Positions 8,674 through 16,595 of a stretch of DNA of 46,771 nucleotides are shown here, in pieces. The position numbers were made by a program, and so were the translations under genes. The DNA comes from Myxococcales bacterium. Lineage in GTDB: Bacteria > Myxococcota_A > Polyangia > Polyangiales > Ga0077539. The stretch is from assembly GCA_013298625.1 (NCBI GenBank), contig JAAFIF010000081.1, positions 1 through 46,771 on the forward strand. Direction: 5' to 3'. The notes beneath the pieces were generated by a model. That model ran no database searches. It was not told where the DNA came from and saw nothing but the letters and a program-made list of their open reading frames with translations. Positions within the stretch are counted from its first letter, which is position 1. The number at the start of each line of letters is the position of its first letter.

Positions 8674-10227
8674 TTAGAACAGCACGCCGAGGCCGTTGAG
8701 CGTGGGAAACACCTGCGCGCGAAGCTGCGGTCGGCGGGGCGGAGGCTGCGCGAAGCGGTCGGCGGGGGCGATGAAGAAGAGGATCGTTCCGGTCACGACG
8801 CCGAGGCCGCCGACGACGGTGAGCGCGGCGCCCGCGCCGACGAGAAGAACGCCGAGGTTGCGGTCGCGCTCGAACTGCGTCGGGATGGTGGCGGCCTTCG
8901 TCGCGGTGTCCAGCTCGTACGGAAAAGCCCCGCCCACCGACCGCTGCAAGCAGAGCAGCTGATCGTTGGTGGCCAACGAGAGCGTGGCCACCGAGCACGC
9001 GCCCACGCTGGTGGTGAACCGCTGCCCTTGCGCAGCCAGCCGCTCGAGCGCCGCGAAGGTCCCTCCCGTCCACAAGAACGCGAGCACGCCCCCGCCGAGC
9101 CCGACGCCGCCAAGGATGAGCCCCGTGCGTCGACCGACCCAGCGCGCCTCGAGCGACTCGCGACGGGCCTCGGGCCGCACCTCGAGCGTGACGTCCACCC
9201 GTTCGAGCCTTCCGGCCGGCAAATTCACACGCCGTTCGAGCGTGACGTAGTCGCGGCCCGTCACGCGCAACAGGTGCCGGCCGGGCGGGACGATCTCGGT
9301 CCCATCGCAGGCCACGCGCTCGCCGTCGAGCGCGCACTCGACCTCGTTGTACTGCCGGTCGAGCACGAAGCGCGCGCCCTCTTCCGCGGGGATTCCACGG
9401 AGCCAAAGCAAGTTGGCCGCGACCGAGCTCACCGTCCCCTGCGTGAGCGCGGTGATCTCGAAGCGCGAGTAGCCGCCGCGCGCGACCTCGATGCGGTGCG
9501 TCCCCTCGGCGACCGGAACGGGTCCGAGCGGCGTTCGCCCCACGCTGCGCCCGTCCACGAAGACCTCGGCGTCGTCGACGTTCGAGCGGATCGACACCGT
9601 CGTCTCGATCGCTTCGAGCCGCTGATCGAGCGTCACGACCGCGTCGCTCGCCACGTCGAACTCGCTCTCTCTCGCGCGGTGCCCTGGCGCCGAGACGCGC
9701 ACGCGATAGCGCCCCACAGGGACGCGCACCCCCGCCCGCGCCGCGGCCTCTTCGCGCACGATGCGCAGCTCGCTGCCGACGCTCTCGAACTCGATCCGCA
9801 GGCCCGGCACGTCGAGCGGTACGCGCACCGTTCCGCTGCGGCTCATGATGCGCTCTCGCATCTGCGCGAGCTGCGCCTGCCGCGCGCTCACCACGTCCGC
9901 AGGCGCCTCGCGCACGTACGCGTCGAGCGACGCGAGGCCCTCGTCGTAGCGCCCGAGCTCGATCTCGACCGCGGCGATGTTGAAGCGCACGAGCGCGTTG
10001 CGCGACAGCTCATACGCCCGACGAAACTCCACCAGCGCCGCGAGCTCGCTGTGCTCGGTCGCGAGCTGAATCGCCCGCCGAAAGTGCAGCTCCGCCTCCG
10101 GTCCCAGCGCGCTCTCGCCGGTGACGGGCGCTGCGCGCGGGCGCCTCCGCTGCGCGGCAGCCTCGCCCGTGAGCGACGCGACGGTGAGCACAACGAGCAA
10201 CGCGAGAGGGGTGCGACCTTGGTTCAT
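8674..10227 (-). CDS. TPR-PEGA membrane protein, coupled to a Ser/Thr kinase
   Basis: The product is 517 aa. It has an N-terminal signal (to about residue 25, AAAQ), a helical TPR-like part at about 45-125 (AALVEFRRAYELSRN, GRYDEGLASLDAYV), then three PEGA-like beta units at about 133-185, 208-255 and 285-340; the clearest is AEVFVDGRSVGRTPLG. Two hydrophobic helices at about 368-388 and 457-486 flank an extracytoplasmic-looking loop with two cysteines. PEGA domains are thought to bind surfaces or cell wall in exported proteins. Its ATG overlaps the stop of the kinase gene (ATGA at 10224-10227), so the two are co-translated, and the pair may act as sensor or effector with kinase. Two proteins of the same plan lie at 17519 and 34428. 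Confidence 0.82.
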   Translation of the reverse strand: MNQGRTPLALLVVLTVASLTGEAAAQRRRPRAAPVTGESALGPEAELHFRRAIQLATEHSELAALVEFRRAYELSRNALVRFNIAAVEIELGRYDEGLASLDAYVREAPADVVSARQAQLAQMRERIMSRSGTVRVPLDVPGLRIEFESVGSELRIVREEAAARAGVRVPVGRYRVRVSAPGHRARESEFDVASDAVVTLDQRLEAIETTVSIRSNVDDAEVFVDGRSVGRTPLGPVPVAEGTHRIEVARGGYSRFEITALTQGTVSSVAANLLWLRGIPAEEGARFVLDRQYNEVECALDGERVACDGTEIVPPGRHLLRVTGRDYVTLERRVNLPAGRLERVDVTLEVRPEARRESLEARWVGRRTGLILGGVGLGGGVLAFLWTGGTFAALERLAAQGQRFTTSVGACSVATLSLATNDQLLCLQRSVGGAFPYELDTATKAATIPTQFERDRNLGVLLVGAGAALTVVGGLGVVTGTILFFIAPADRFAQPPPRRPQLRAQVFPTLNGLGVLF

Positions 10228-11753
10228 CGACGGTGGATCTCCGTGTCGAGGACGAAGCCCGTGCGGCCGAGCTGCAGCGGGTGCTGCCCGCGGCGGGGCT
10301 GCGATGGCGCGCTCACGGCGCGCGGCAGAGCGGCGTCGGGCAACGATGGCGCGGCGACAGGAGCGCGTTCGAGCACGCGTTCGATGCGCTCGTTTGCGAC
10401 GAGCACCCGCGTCTCTGCGCGCGTCACGTAGCCCGGCGCGCTGAACACGAGCTCCACGGTCGCGCCTGCGCGCACGGTCGCCGAGGCCTCGCCGCTGCCG
10501 AGCGCGCGGCCATCGACGGTGATGTTCGCGACCGCGGGCTCGACGCGGACCTGCAACGTGACCTCTGCTGGCGCGGCCGGCAGCGGAGCCGCGACGACGA
10601 TCGCCCTCGGCGGCGGAGCGCTCTGCCGGCGAGACATCGCGCTGATCGCGAACACCGACGCGAGGACGAGACCGGCCGCCGCGGCGACGACCGGCGCACG
10701 CACGCTTCGCGCCCTCGAGCTCGCACCGACGGGCAAAGGCTCGCCGTTGGCGATCGTCTCGTCCACGCCCGTCGCAGGCGTCGCGCTCGCCGCGGGCTCC
10801 GGCGTCGCGAGCTCTGTGTGCGCGTCGGAGTCCACTTCACCGCGCGGCGTACCGCCATCGTCCGCAGGAAACCGCGGCGCCGCAACGCTCCCCACCGCCG
10901 CCGCGAGCGCGTCGCGCAGCGCGCCGATGTCCGCGAAGCGCTGCGACGGCACGGCGCTCAACGCGCGCATCACCACGGCGGCGAGCGCGGCTCCGACCTG
11001 CGGCGCCACCACGCGCAGCTCGACGGGCGGCTCCGTCAGCTTGCGCGCGAGGAGCTCTGCGGTCGACGGCGCCGCGTGAGGGTGCGCCCCCGAGAGCAGC
11101 TCGTACAAGACCACCGCGAGGGCGTACTGGTCCACCGACGCCGTGATGTCCGACGCGCCGCGCGCTTGCTCGGGCGGCATGTACGCGGGCGTCCCGATGA
11201 TCGTCGCGGTGGCCGTGAGCTTGAAGTCTGCGCTCTGCTCGCGGCGCGCGATGCCGAAGTCCACGAGCTTCGGGATGCACTCGTCGTCGCGCTCGCCGCG
11301 GCACAAGAAAATGTTCTCGGGCTTCACGTCGCGGTGGATCACTCCCGCTGCGTGAGCGCGCGCGAGCGCCCTCGCGATCGGCTCGACGATGGCCACCGCG
11401 GCGCTGTCGCTGAGCGGGTTCGAGCGCGCCATCGCGTCCGCCAACGACACGCCGTCGAGAAACTCCATCACCAGGTAGCGCGCCCCGTCGTGCGCGCCGA
11501 CGTCGAACGTGGTCGCGACGTTGGGGTGCTGAAACGCGCTCGCGATCTTCGCTTCGAGCTCGAACCGCGCCGCGATCTGGGCGTTGCCCGCATGCTCGCT
11601 GCGCAGGACCTTCACCGCGACGCGCTTCTCGAGCAGCTTGTCGAACGCCTCGAACACCGCCCCCATCCCGCCCTCTCCGACGAGCCGACGAACTTCGTAG
11701 CGCTCGCGCAACACAGCGCCGACAGCGATCGCGGACTCCACTCGGTCGGTCAT
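10224..11753 (-). CDS. Ser/Thr protein kinase with a membrane anchor and PEGA-like tail
   Basis: The product is 509 aa. The N-terminal kinase domain (about 18-288) is complete: glycine-rich loop GEGGMGAV (26-33), K48 in VAVKVL, E67, catalytic loop HRDVKPEN (140-147), DFG at 165-167 and PPEQ at 193-196. A Thr/Ala/Pro-rich stretch leads to one membrane helix at about 354-373 and an extracytoplasmic part that includes a PEGA-like unit (NITVDGRALGSGEA, about 399-460) and ends in a Pro-rich tail. This is the usual layout of myxobacterial Hanks-type kinases, with a cytoplasmic catalytic domain and an outer sensor region. The start ATG follows a TACAAT -10-like element by 15 nt. The downstream TPR-PEGA gene overlaps it by four bases. 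The two share the same type of beta domain, suggesting a joint role; this is inference. Confidence 0.93.
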   Translation of the reverse strand: MTDRVESAIAVGAVLRERYEVRRLVGEGGMGAVFEAFDKLLEKRVAVKVLRSEHAGNAQIAARFELEAKIASAFQHPNVATTFDVGAHDGARYLVMEFLDGVSLADAMARSNPLSDSAAVAIVEPIARALARAHAAGVIHRDVKPENIFLCRGERDDECIPKLVDFGIARREQSADFKLTATATIIGTPAYMPPEQARGASDITASVDQYALAVVLYELLSGAHPHAAPSTAELLARKLTEPPVELRVVAPQVGAALAAVVMRALSAVPSQRFADIGALRDALAAAVGSVAAPRFPADDGGTPRGEVDSDAHTELATPEPAASATPATGVDETIANGEPLPVGASSRARSVRAPVVAAAAGLVLASVFAISAMSRRQSAPPPRAIVVAAPLPAAPAEVTLQVRVEPAVANITVDGRALGSGEASATVRAGATVELVFSAPGYVTRAETRVLVANERIERVLERAPVAAPSLPDAALPRAVSAPSQPRRGQHPLQLGRTGFVLDTEIHRR

Positions 11754-11768
11754 GGCGTTCGGTCAGCG

Positions 11769-11774
11769 ATTGTA
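11769..11774 (-). promoter_or_regulatory. -10-like TACAAT for the kinase operon
   Basis: On the minus strand TACAAT (one mismatch to TATAAT) ends 15 nt before the kinase ATG. No convincing -35 was seen 16-18 nt upstream. Confidence 0.5.
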
Positions 11775-11815
11775 CGCGCTGCGTCAGCGCCGACTGCCCG
11801 AATCACGAGGGCGAT

Positions 11816-11850
11816 TTGTGGCTCGACAAAGCCACTATGTAGAGCCACAA
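11816..11850. promoter_or_regulatory. inverted repeat, probable operator
   Basis: TTGTGGCTC at 11816-11824 and GAGCCACAA at 11842-11850 are perfect 9-bp inverted arms with a 17-nt spacer; a third partial copy AGCCAC lies inside. The left arm overlaps a -35-like TCGACA and the right arm a -10-like CACAAT of the downstream gene, as expected for a repressor-type operator in this divergent promoter region. No regulator gene is adjacent. Confidence 0.55.
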
Positions 11851-11851
11851 T
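11823..11851 (+). promoter_or_regulatory. promoter TCGACA-N17-CACAAT
   Basis: This is the only place in the window where both boxes were found: TCGACA (11823-11828), exactly 17 nt, then CACAAT (11846-11851), which ends 6 nt before the ATG at 11858, so the transcript may be leaderless. Confidence 0.5.
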
Positions 11852-11857
11852 TTCGCC

Positions 11858-12307
11858 ATGATCCAAGCAGCGACCGAGGCGACGCTCGAGCCCGGCGGGC
11901 GTTGGAGCGCGCCGACCGTGACGATCGACGCGACGAACTTCCCGTTGGTGGTGGTTCACTATCTCGGCGCGGTGCGCGACGAAGACTTCGCGGCGCACCT
12001 CGCGGCGATGACGGCGCTCGGCCAGACGCGCACGACGCCCATCGCCCTGGTGCTCGACACGTCGCGGGGCGCGGCGCGCTCGGTGGCGGCGATGCGCATG
12101 CTGCGCGAATGGCTCACCACGAGGCGCGACCGCATCGAGAAGCGGGTCGCGGGCCTCGCGATCGTGCTGACCGACGTGGTGCTTCGATTCACGCTCTCGT
12201 CGGTCATGCTCGCGATCGAGATGCCCTACCCCTACGCGGTGGTGGACACGCCTGAAGCGGGCCTCGCCTTCGCGCGAGCGCGCTTGCGAGAAGCGCCTAC
12301 GGCGTAG
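11858..12307 (+). CDS. small cytosolic protein, possibly STAS/SpoIIAA-like
   Basis: The product is 149 aa with no signal peptide or membrane segment. The pattern is a beta strand (FPLVVVHYLGAV), a helix (DEDFAAHLAAMTAL), a strand ending in an Asp (IALVLDTSRGA), a long Arg-rich helix (SVAAMRMLREWLTTRR) and a further strand and helix pair with the phrase VVDTPEAGLAFARARL. This alternation and the STAS-like strand-Asp-Ser-turn suggest a STAS or SpoIIAA-like fold, and similar short proteins are frequent in myxobacteria. A role as an anti-sigma-antagonist-type or phospho-responsive protein near the divergent kinase gene is attractive but unproven. The gene is read from a promoter overlapped by a perfect inverted repeat and ends 3 bp from the convergent lipoprotein gene. 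Confidence 0.65.
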   Translation: MIQAATEATLEPGGRWSAPTVTIDATNFPLVVVHYLGAVRDEDFAAHLAAMTALGQTRTTPIALVLDTSRGAARSVAAMRMLREWLTTRRDRIEKRVAGLAIVLTDVVLRFTLSSVMLAIEMPYPYAVVDTPEAGLAFARARLREAPTA

Positions 12308-12310
12308 CGA

Positions 12311-14995
12311 TCAGTTCGGCGTGAAGCGAAACATCGTCCCGGCGGCGACGGCCATCGGCGTGTTGAAGGACGCCTGCGTCGCGGCGCTTCCGTCGAGCGA
12401 CTCGATGCCGATCGTGGCCGAGGCGCCGCTGGCGATGTTGGCCGTGTCCATCCCCGGCATCATCGAGCAGTACACGTGCTCGATCACGCCAGTGCCTTCG
12501 TAGAAGCGGGTCTGAAAGGTCAGCCGCACCGAGCGCGAGGGCATGTCGAAGTGCGTCCAGTTGTTCCACTGGACGATGAAGCGGCGCGAGCCCATCGCGC
12601 CGACGGTGGCCGTCGTCACCGACGTCATCGCGTCGACCGGAAACAGGTCGTCCCAGAACGCAGCCACCACGCCGTTGGGCGCGCCCATCGCCGCCGCGGG
12701 GAGCGTCGCGTTGGCCGCAGACGCGCCCATCGTGAAGGGCATCCCCATCGCGTTGGGATACAGCTGCGCGAAGCCGTTGGCCGACGCGGAGTAGTGCGTC
12801 GCCATCGCGCCGAAGTACGACAGCGTGAAGGGCAGCGCCGCGACGGCCGAGTGAGAATCGTCCGCGTTGACGCCAGCGACCGCCATCGTCACGCCCGGCT
12901 CGCAGCTCTGCCCCGAGAGCGTCGTGAGCGTGTACGGCAAGCGCGTCGTCGCGAAGTTGAGCGAGAAGTTCGCGGGGTTGGTCGCGGAGGTGCTCGAGAC
13001 CGAGACGATCACGGTCCGCGCCACGCTGCCGGTGTCGACGTTGGTGCTGACCGCCATCGGTCCCGCGGTCGCGACGCTCGCGTCGCACAGCATCGCGCCG
13101 CACGAAGAGAGCACCCGCATCGCGACGTCCTGCCCGCCGCTGCGCGTGAGCGTGAGCGTCCCGCGCGTCGCCGCCGGCACGGTGACGCTGTAGAACAGCT
13201 GCGATCCGTCGGTGGGTCGGCAGGTGGTCGGCGTCGCGCCTCCGCCGGCGGTGTTGGCCATCGCGGTCGCTCCCGCGCCGAGGATCTGCGCGGTCGCGCA
13301 GGTCGCGTTGGCCGCGAGCGCGGCGTTGCCTCGGTGCTGAATCGTGAACTGGCCGGGCGCTCCGGCGGCCGTGCTCGAGATCGCGACGATGAAGGTCCGC
13401 GTCCCCGCGGTGCTGTTGAGCACCGGCAGCGAGTTGTTGGCGCCCATCATCGTGGTCGTCGCGGCGACGGGGCACGTGGCGGCCATGCAGCCATCGAGGA
13501 TGCGCGCGCGCACCGACTGCCCTGCCGTCTGTACGATGTTCACGTCCGCGCGGCTGTTGGCCGGGACGCTCACCGCGTAGAACAGCTCGGGGTTCTCTCC
13601 GGTCGCGCACGGCGCCGCGGCGCCTGCGCTCGCGGTGTTGCCGCCGGTCGCCCCAGCGCCGGCCACGAGGGCTGTCGCCGTCGCGCACGTCGCGTTGGTC
13701 GCGAGCATCGAGATGGACGGAACCAAATTGAACGTCGCGTCCGTCAGCTGCGACGTGCTCGCCACCGAGACGACCACCGTGCGCGGCGCCGCCGACGCGT
13801 TGTCGATCGTGATGGTCGACGGCATCGCGCCCGCGGTCGCTTGATTAGCCACACACGTATTCGAAGCGCAGCTGTCCACCACGCGGGTGATCACGTCCTG
13901 CGCGCCCACGCGCGTCGTCGCCAGCGCGAGACGCGAGTTCGCCGGGATCGTCACCGAGTAGAAGAGCTGCCCGCCCGTGTTGTCCACGCACGGCGCGCGG
14001 TCTGCGCCCGCGTTGGCGGTGCTCACGCCCATCACTCCGGCGCCCGAAAGCGCCGCCGGCGTCGCGCACTCTGCGTTGGCGTCGGGCGTGTAGCTCCGAA
14101 CGTTCAACCGAAACGACCCCGCGCGAAACGAGTCGGCAAAGACCGTGTACATCCCCGCGGGAACCACCCCGCGCGTGTACGCGTTGAGGTTGCCCGAGGG
14201 GCTGTCGTCGTCACAGAGCAGCTCCGACGCCGCGGTGCGATCCGCGCACACGCGACGCAGCGCGATCACTGGATCGCCCATGTTCATGTCCGTGCTCAGC
14301 ACCAGGCCGGTGCGCGCGGGCACATTCAACGTGTACGCCGCCTCGCCGAAGCTCGGCGTCCCCTGCGAGCAGCTCGGCGCCTGCGCGGTCACGTTGGGCG
14401 TCGCCATCGGCGTGACGGTCACGCTGGACATCATCGCCGTCAGTCCCGCGCGCGGCATGTCGCACGCTGTCGCGATCCCCGAGTCCGCGACCACGCCCGA
14501 GTCCACGCGCACGCCAGAGTCCACCACCACGCCGCTGTCCACGGTCACGCCCGTGTCCACCAACACCCCAGAGTCCACCAGCACGCCCGAATCGACGGTG
14601 ACACCCGTGTCCACCACCACGCCGCTGTCCGTTGGGGCGTCCATCGAAACGACGTCCATCCCCATCGAGCCGTCGGTGTCCATCGCATCGGGCTCGACCG
14701 AGCCGTCCGTGTCCATCGCGTCTGGAGCCTCGGCGTCGTCCATGCTCGCCACGTCTGGCAGCGAGACCACGTCCGGCGTTCGCGCGTCGGGGCGAACGCC
14801 GGTGTCGACCCGCGCGTCGCGCACGTCCACGACGACGCGGTCCGCGAGCGCGCCGTCCCCGGCGTCCTCGTCGGTCACGGGACCGCTACAGGCTGAGAGA
14901 GCGAGGCCCAGCAGCGGCAGCCACCCGACACGGCGCAATGAGCGCTGCGTCGAGAGGGCGCGACGTGGGTCGTGTGCATTCATGGGATCGGACAT
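12311..14995 (-). CDS. large lipoprotein with four PPC-like repeats
   Basis: The product is 894 aa from the ATG at 14995. That start is favoured by a GAGGA Shine-Dalgarno 9 nt upstream; a second ATG four codons later is possible. The signal peptide ends LLGLALSAC, so C36 is probably lipidated. Residues about 40-180 are a flexible Asp-rich linker, ending in tandem VDSGV(V/L/T/R) units. Then come about four similar 110-125-residue beta modules, each with a start like NATCATA, a Gly-rich loop, LFYSVTVPA, a disulfide pair and VIVSVSST, resembling PPC-type domains. The last 200 residues form a different beta domain (LPFTLSYFGA, NGFAQL, VVAAFWDDLFP, RRFIVQWNNW, VRLTFQTRFYEGTGVIEHVY) seen in many exported myxobacterial proteins. 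It is probably a surface-exposed lipoprotein of unknown binding function. It ends 3 bp from the convergent gene. Confidence 0.82.
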   Translation of the reverse strand: MSDPMNAHDPRRALSTQRSLRRVGWLPLLGLALSACSGPVTDEDAGDGALADRVVVDVRDARVDTGVRPDARTPDVVSLPDVASMDDAEAPDAMDTDGSVEPDAMDTDGSMGMDVVSMDAPTDSGVVVDTGVTVDSGVLVDSGVLVDTGVTVDSGVVVDSGVRVDSGVVADSGIATACDMPRAGLTAMMSSVTVTPMATPNVTAQAPSCSQGTPSFGEAAYTLNVPARTGLVLSTDMNMGDPVIALRRVCADRTAASELLCDDDSPSGNLNAYTRGVVPAGMYTVFADSFRAGSFRLNVRSYTPDANAECATPAALSGAGVMGVSTANAGADRAPCVDNTGGQLFYSVTIPANSRLALATTRVGAQDVITRVVDSCASNTCVANQATAGAMPSTITIDNASAAPRTVVVSVASTSQLTDATFNLVPSISMLATNATCATATALVAGAGATGGNTASAGAAAPCATGENPELFYAVSVPANSRADVNIVQTAGQSVRARILDGCMAATCPVAATTTMMGANNSLPVLNSTAGTRTFIVAISSTAAGAPGQFTIQHRGNAALAANATCATAQILGAGATAMANTAGGGATPTTCRPTDGSQLFYSVTVPAATRGTLTLTRSGGQDVAMRVLSSCGAMLCDASVATAGPMAVSTNVDTGSVARTVIVSVSSTSATNPANFSLNFATTRLPYTLTTLSGQSCEPGVTMAVAGVNADDSHSAVAALPFTLSYFGAMATHYSASANGFAQLYPNAMGMPFTMGASAANATLPAAAMGAPNGVVAAFWDDLFPVDAMTSVTTATVGAMGSRRFIVQWNNWTHFDMPSRSVRLTFQTRFYEGTGVIEHVYCSMMPGMDTANIASGASATIGIESLDGSAATQASFNTPMAVAAGTMFRFTPN
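14481..14630 (-). repeat. coding tandem repeat, 18-bp period (VDSGV units)
   Basis: About eight degenerate 18-bp units encode six-residue VDSGVx or VDTGVx steps in the linker of the PPC-repeat lipoprotein. Codon-level variation between units suggests an old repeat kept for protein reasons. Confidence 0.75.
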
Positions 14996-15036
14996 TCGGG
15001 ATCTTCCTCGGAGAGTTGTCTGCGTTCGAAGGCCGA

Positions 15037-15042
15037 ACGGTA
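15037..15042 (-). promoter_or_regulatory. -10-like TACCGT, leadered gene
   Basis: On the minus strand TACCGT lies 41 nt before the ATG at 14995. This leaves a leader of about 35 nt that holds the GAGGA Shine-Dalgarno, in contrast to the near-leaderless neighbours. Confidence 0.35.
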
Positions 15043-15100
15043 TCGCATCCAATCGCGCTGCGAGCGCCGACGCGCGCGTGCGTCGCCCGCCAAACACCCG

Positions 15101-15106
15101 TATGCT
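15101..15106 (+). promoter_or_regulatory. -10-like TATGCT for the Cys-motif lipoprotein
   Basis: TATGCT ends 14 nt before the ATG at 15121. The same hexamer precedes the MNIO gene at 17435-17440 on the other strand. Confidence 0.45.
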
Positions 15107-15120
15107 CCCGGGTCTTCACG

Positions 15121-15726
15121 ATGCAATTGTCCAACGATCAGCCTGCTTCCGCGGCGCCCTCCGCCAGCAACGCCCTGCTCACCGCCGCGCTCTCGGGCCT
15201 GCTCTGCCTCACCGCGTCGTGCACCCCGGGACCGAGCAATCCGCCAGCGGACAGCGGCGTGGCCACGGACTCACCCGCCGTCGACAGCGCCTCCACGCCG
15301 GACGCAGCGCTCGTTCAGGACGCCAGCGCGACGCCGGACGCATCGGCGCCGGACGCGAGCGAGACGCCCGACAGCGCCGCGACGCCGGACGCATCCGCGC
15401 CGGACGCATCCGCGCTCGACGCCTCGGTCAGCGACGACGCGAGCGCGATGGACGCGGCCACCGACGTCCGCAGGGTGTCCGCCGAAGCGGGCTGCGACGT
15501 GGTGCCCGACCGTGTGATCACGTCCACCGACGCAGCCTTCGGATTCACGCTCGAGACCTTCACGGCGATGTGTGACCGCGCTGGCGGCTTCGTCGAGATT
15601 CACCCGCACTGCGGCGGAGCCAACAGCTGCAGGGGCTTCTCGTACGACGAGGGCGTGCACGTCTTCACCGAGCACACGTGCGCGGGACTCAACACCTGCA
15701 ACGGCTACTCGTGCGTCATCCCCTGA
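15121..15726 (+). CDS. lipoprotein with two CxGxNxCxG motifs, candidate MNIO substrate
   Basis: The product is 201 aa. The N-terminus is a signal peptide ending LLCLTASC (C34 is the likely lipidated residue). Residues about 40-115 are a low-complexity linker of Asp-Ala-Ser-Pro repeats. The folded or modified end begins near C125 and contains C151, then HCGGANSCRG (C164, C170) and TCAGLNTCNGYSC (C187, C193, C198) just before the stop. Both share the pattern C-x-G-x-N-x-C-x-G. The gene converges on and overlaps by 22 bp the DUF2063 gene, which is coupled to an MNIO/DUF692 oxidase. MNIO enzymes are known to modify cysteines of ribosomal peptides, often copper-binding ones, and such substrates are short, exported and Cys-motif-bearing. 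I infer that this lipoprotein is the substrate. It could instead be an unrelated disulfide-stabilised lipoprotein. Confidence 0.8.
   Translation: MQLSNDQPASAAPSASNALLTAALSGLLCLTASCTPGPSNPPADSGVATDSPAVDSASTPDAALVQDASATPDASAPDASETPDSAATPDASAPDASALDASVSDDASAMDAATDVRRVSAEAGCDVVPDRVITSTDAAFGFTLETFTAMCDRAGGFVEIHPHCGGANSCRGFSYDEGVHVFTEHTCAGLNTCNGYSCVIP
15298..15430 (+). repeat. coding low-complexity repeat (Pro-Asp-Ala-Ser)
   Basis: Degenerate repeats of PDAS, PDASA and similar encode the linker between the lipid anchor and the Cys-rich end of the candidate substrate. Confidence 0.65.
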
Positions 15727-16595
15727 GCGCCTGACCGCTCGTCGTCGAAGCGAACGCCCGCCCAGAACCCACGCTGAACGCTCGCCGCGAGCCACCGCTG
15801 CGCGCGCGACGGCAGCGCCGCTCGCTCGCCGGGCGGACAGCTCGCCTCGAGCTCCGCGAGCGCCTCGCGCACCGTGCGCCGCGTGAGCAGCGTCAACAGC
15901 GCGCCCTCTTTCGCCTCGAGCAACACGTGCCGTATCCCGTCGCGCTCGCGCACGAGCGCCCACCACCGCGGTTCGTCGAGCGACGACGGAAGCGCGGGCG
16001 CGTCGGCTTCGGCTCGCGTCGCCAGCACAGCCTTCCACTCGAGCCACGGCCAGCGCTCGCAGAGCAGCGCGACCGTGGGCGAGAGCACCAGCGTGCCATC
16101 GAGCAATCGCGCTGCGATTTCATTGGTGGGTTGAAATGTGGTGCCGGACTTCGCGCGCAGCAGCCGTCGCCACGCCGCGTCCATCTTCGCCGCCTCGACG
16201 AACGGCGCGAGCGACGCGTCGTCGCCCGCCTCGCGCTCGAAGAAGGCCTCGAACCCCTCTGCCACGCGCTCGATGTCCCATCCGCTCGGCGGCCGCTGCG
16301 CGACGAACCGCGCCGCAAACTCGTTGAACCGCCAGTACGTCATGGCCCGCGACGTCACGGGAAAAGCGCTCTGCAGCACAGTGAACAGCCGAAACCAGTA
16401 CTGCCTGTTGTACACGGCCAGTCGCTCGGCCGCGGTCGTGACGGGCCCGTCGAGCACGTCGGCGACGCTGTCATCGGGGTACATCTCCGTGGCCGCGCGC
16501 AGCAGGGACGTGCTGCGATCGAGCGGCGCGCAGAGCGCTGCGGAGAACCGCTCTTGCAGCGCGACGAGCCAGTCGGGCGCGGCGCGCGTGCTCAT
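15705..16595 (-). CDS. DUF2063 (HvfC/BufC-like) partner of the MNIO enzyme
   Basis: The product is 296 aa. The start ATG overlaps the stop of the MNIO gene (ATGA at 16592-16595), so the pair is co-translated. The region LAVYNRQYWFRLFTVL, QSAFPVTSRAM, FNEFAARFVAQRPPSG, ERVAEGFEAFF matches the N-terminal signature of the DUF2063 family, labelled 'putative DNA-binding domain' in databases but shown or proposed in MNIO systems to act as the partner protein that presents the precursor. The C-terminal half (about 150-296) is less conserved, probably the alpha-beta part that contacts the substrate. The 3' end overlaps by 22 bp the convergent Cys-motif lipoprotein, whose C-terminus is the probable substrate region. 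Confidence 0.88.
   Translation of the reverse strand: MSTRAAPDWLVALQERFSAALCAPLDRSTSLLRAATEMYPDDSVADVLDGPVTTAAERLAVYNRQYWFRLFTVLQSAFPVTSRAMTYWRFNEFAARFVAQRPPSGWDIERVAEGFEAFFEREAGDDASLAPFVEAAKMDAAWRRLLRAKSGTTFQPTNEIAARLLDGTLVLSPTVALLCERWPWLEWKAVLATRAEADAPALPSSLDEPRWWALVRERDGIRHVLLEAKEGALLTLLTRRTVREALAELEASCPPGERAALPSRAQRWLAASVQRGFWAGVRFDDERSGAQGMTHE

Noticed and set aside
14481..14630. Possible CRISPR array from regular repeats
   Set aside because: 18-bp units with no spacers, in frame within a lipoprotein linker.
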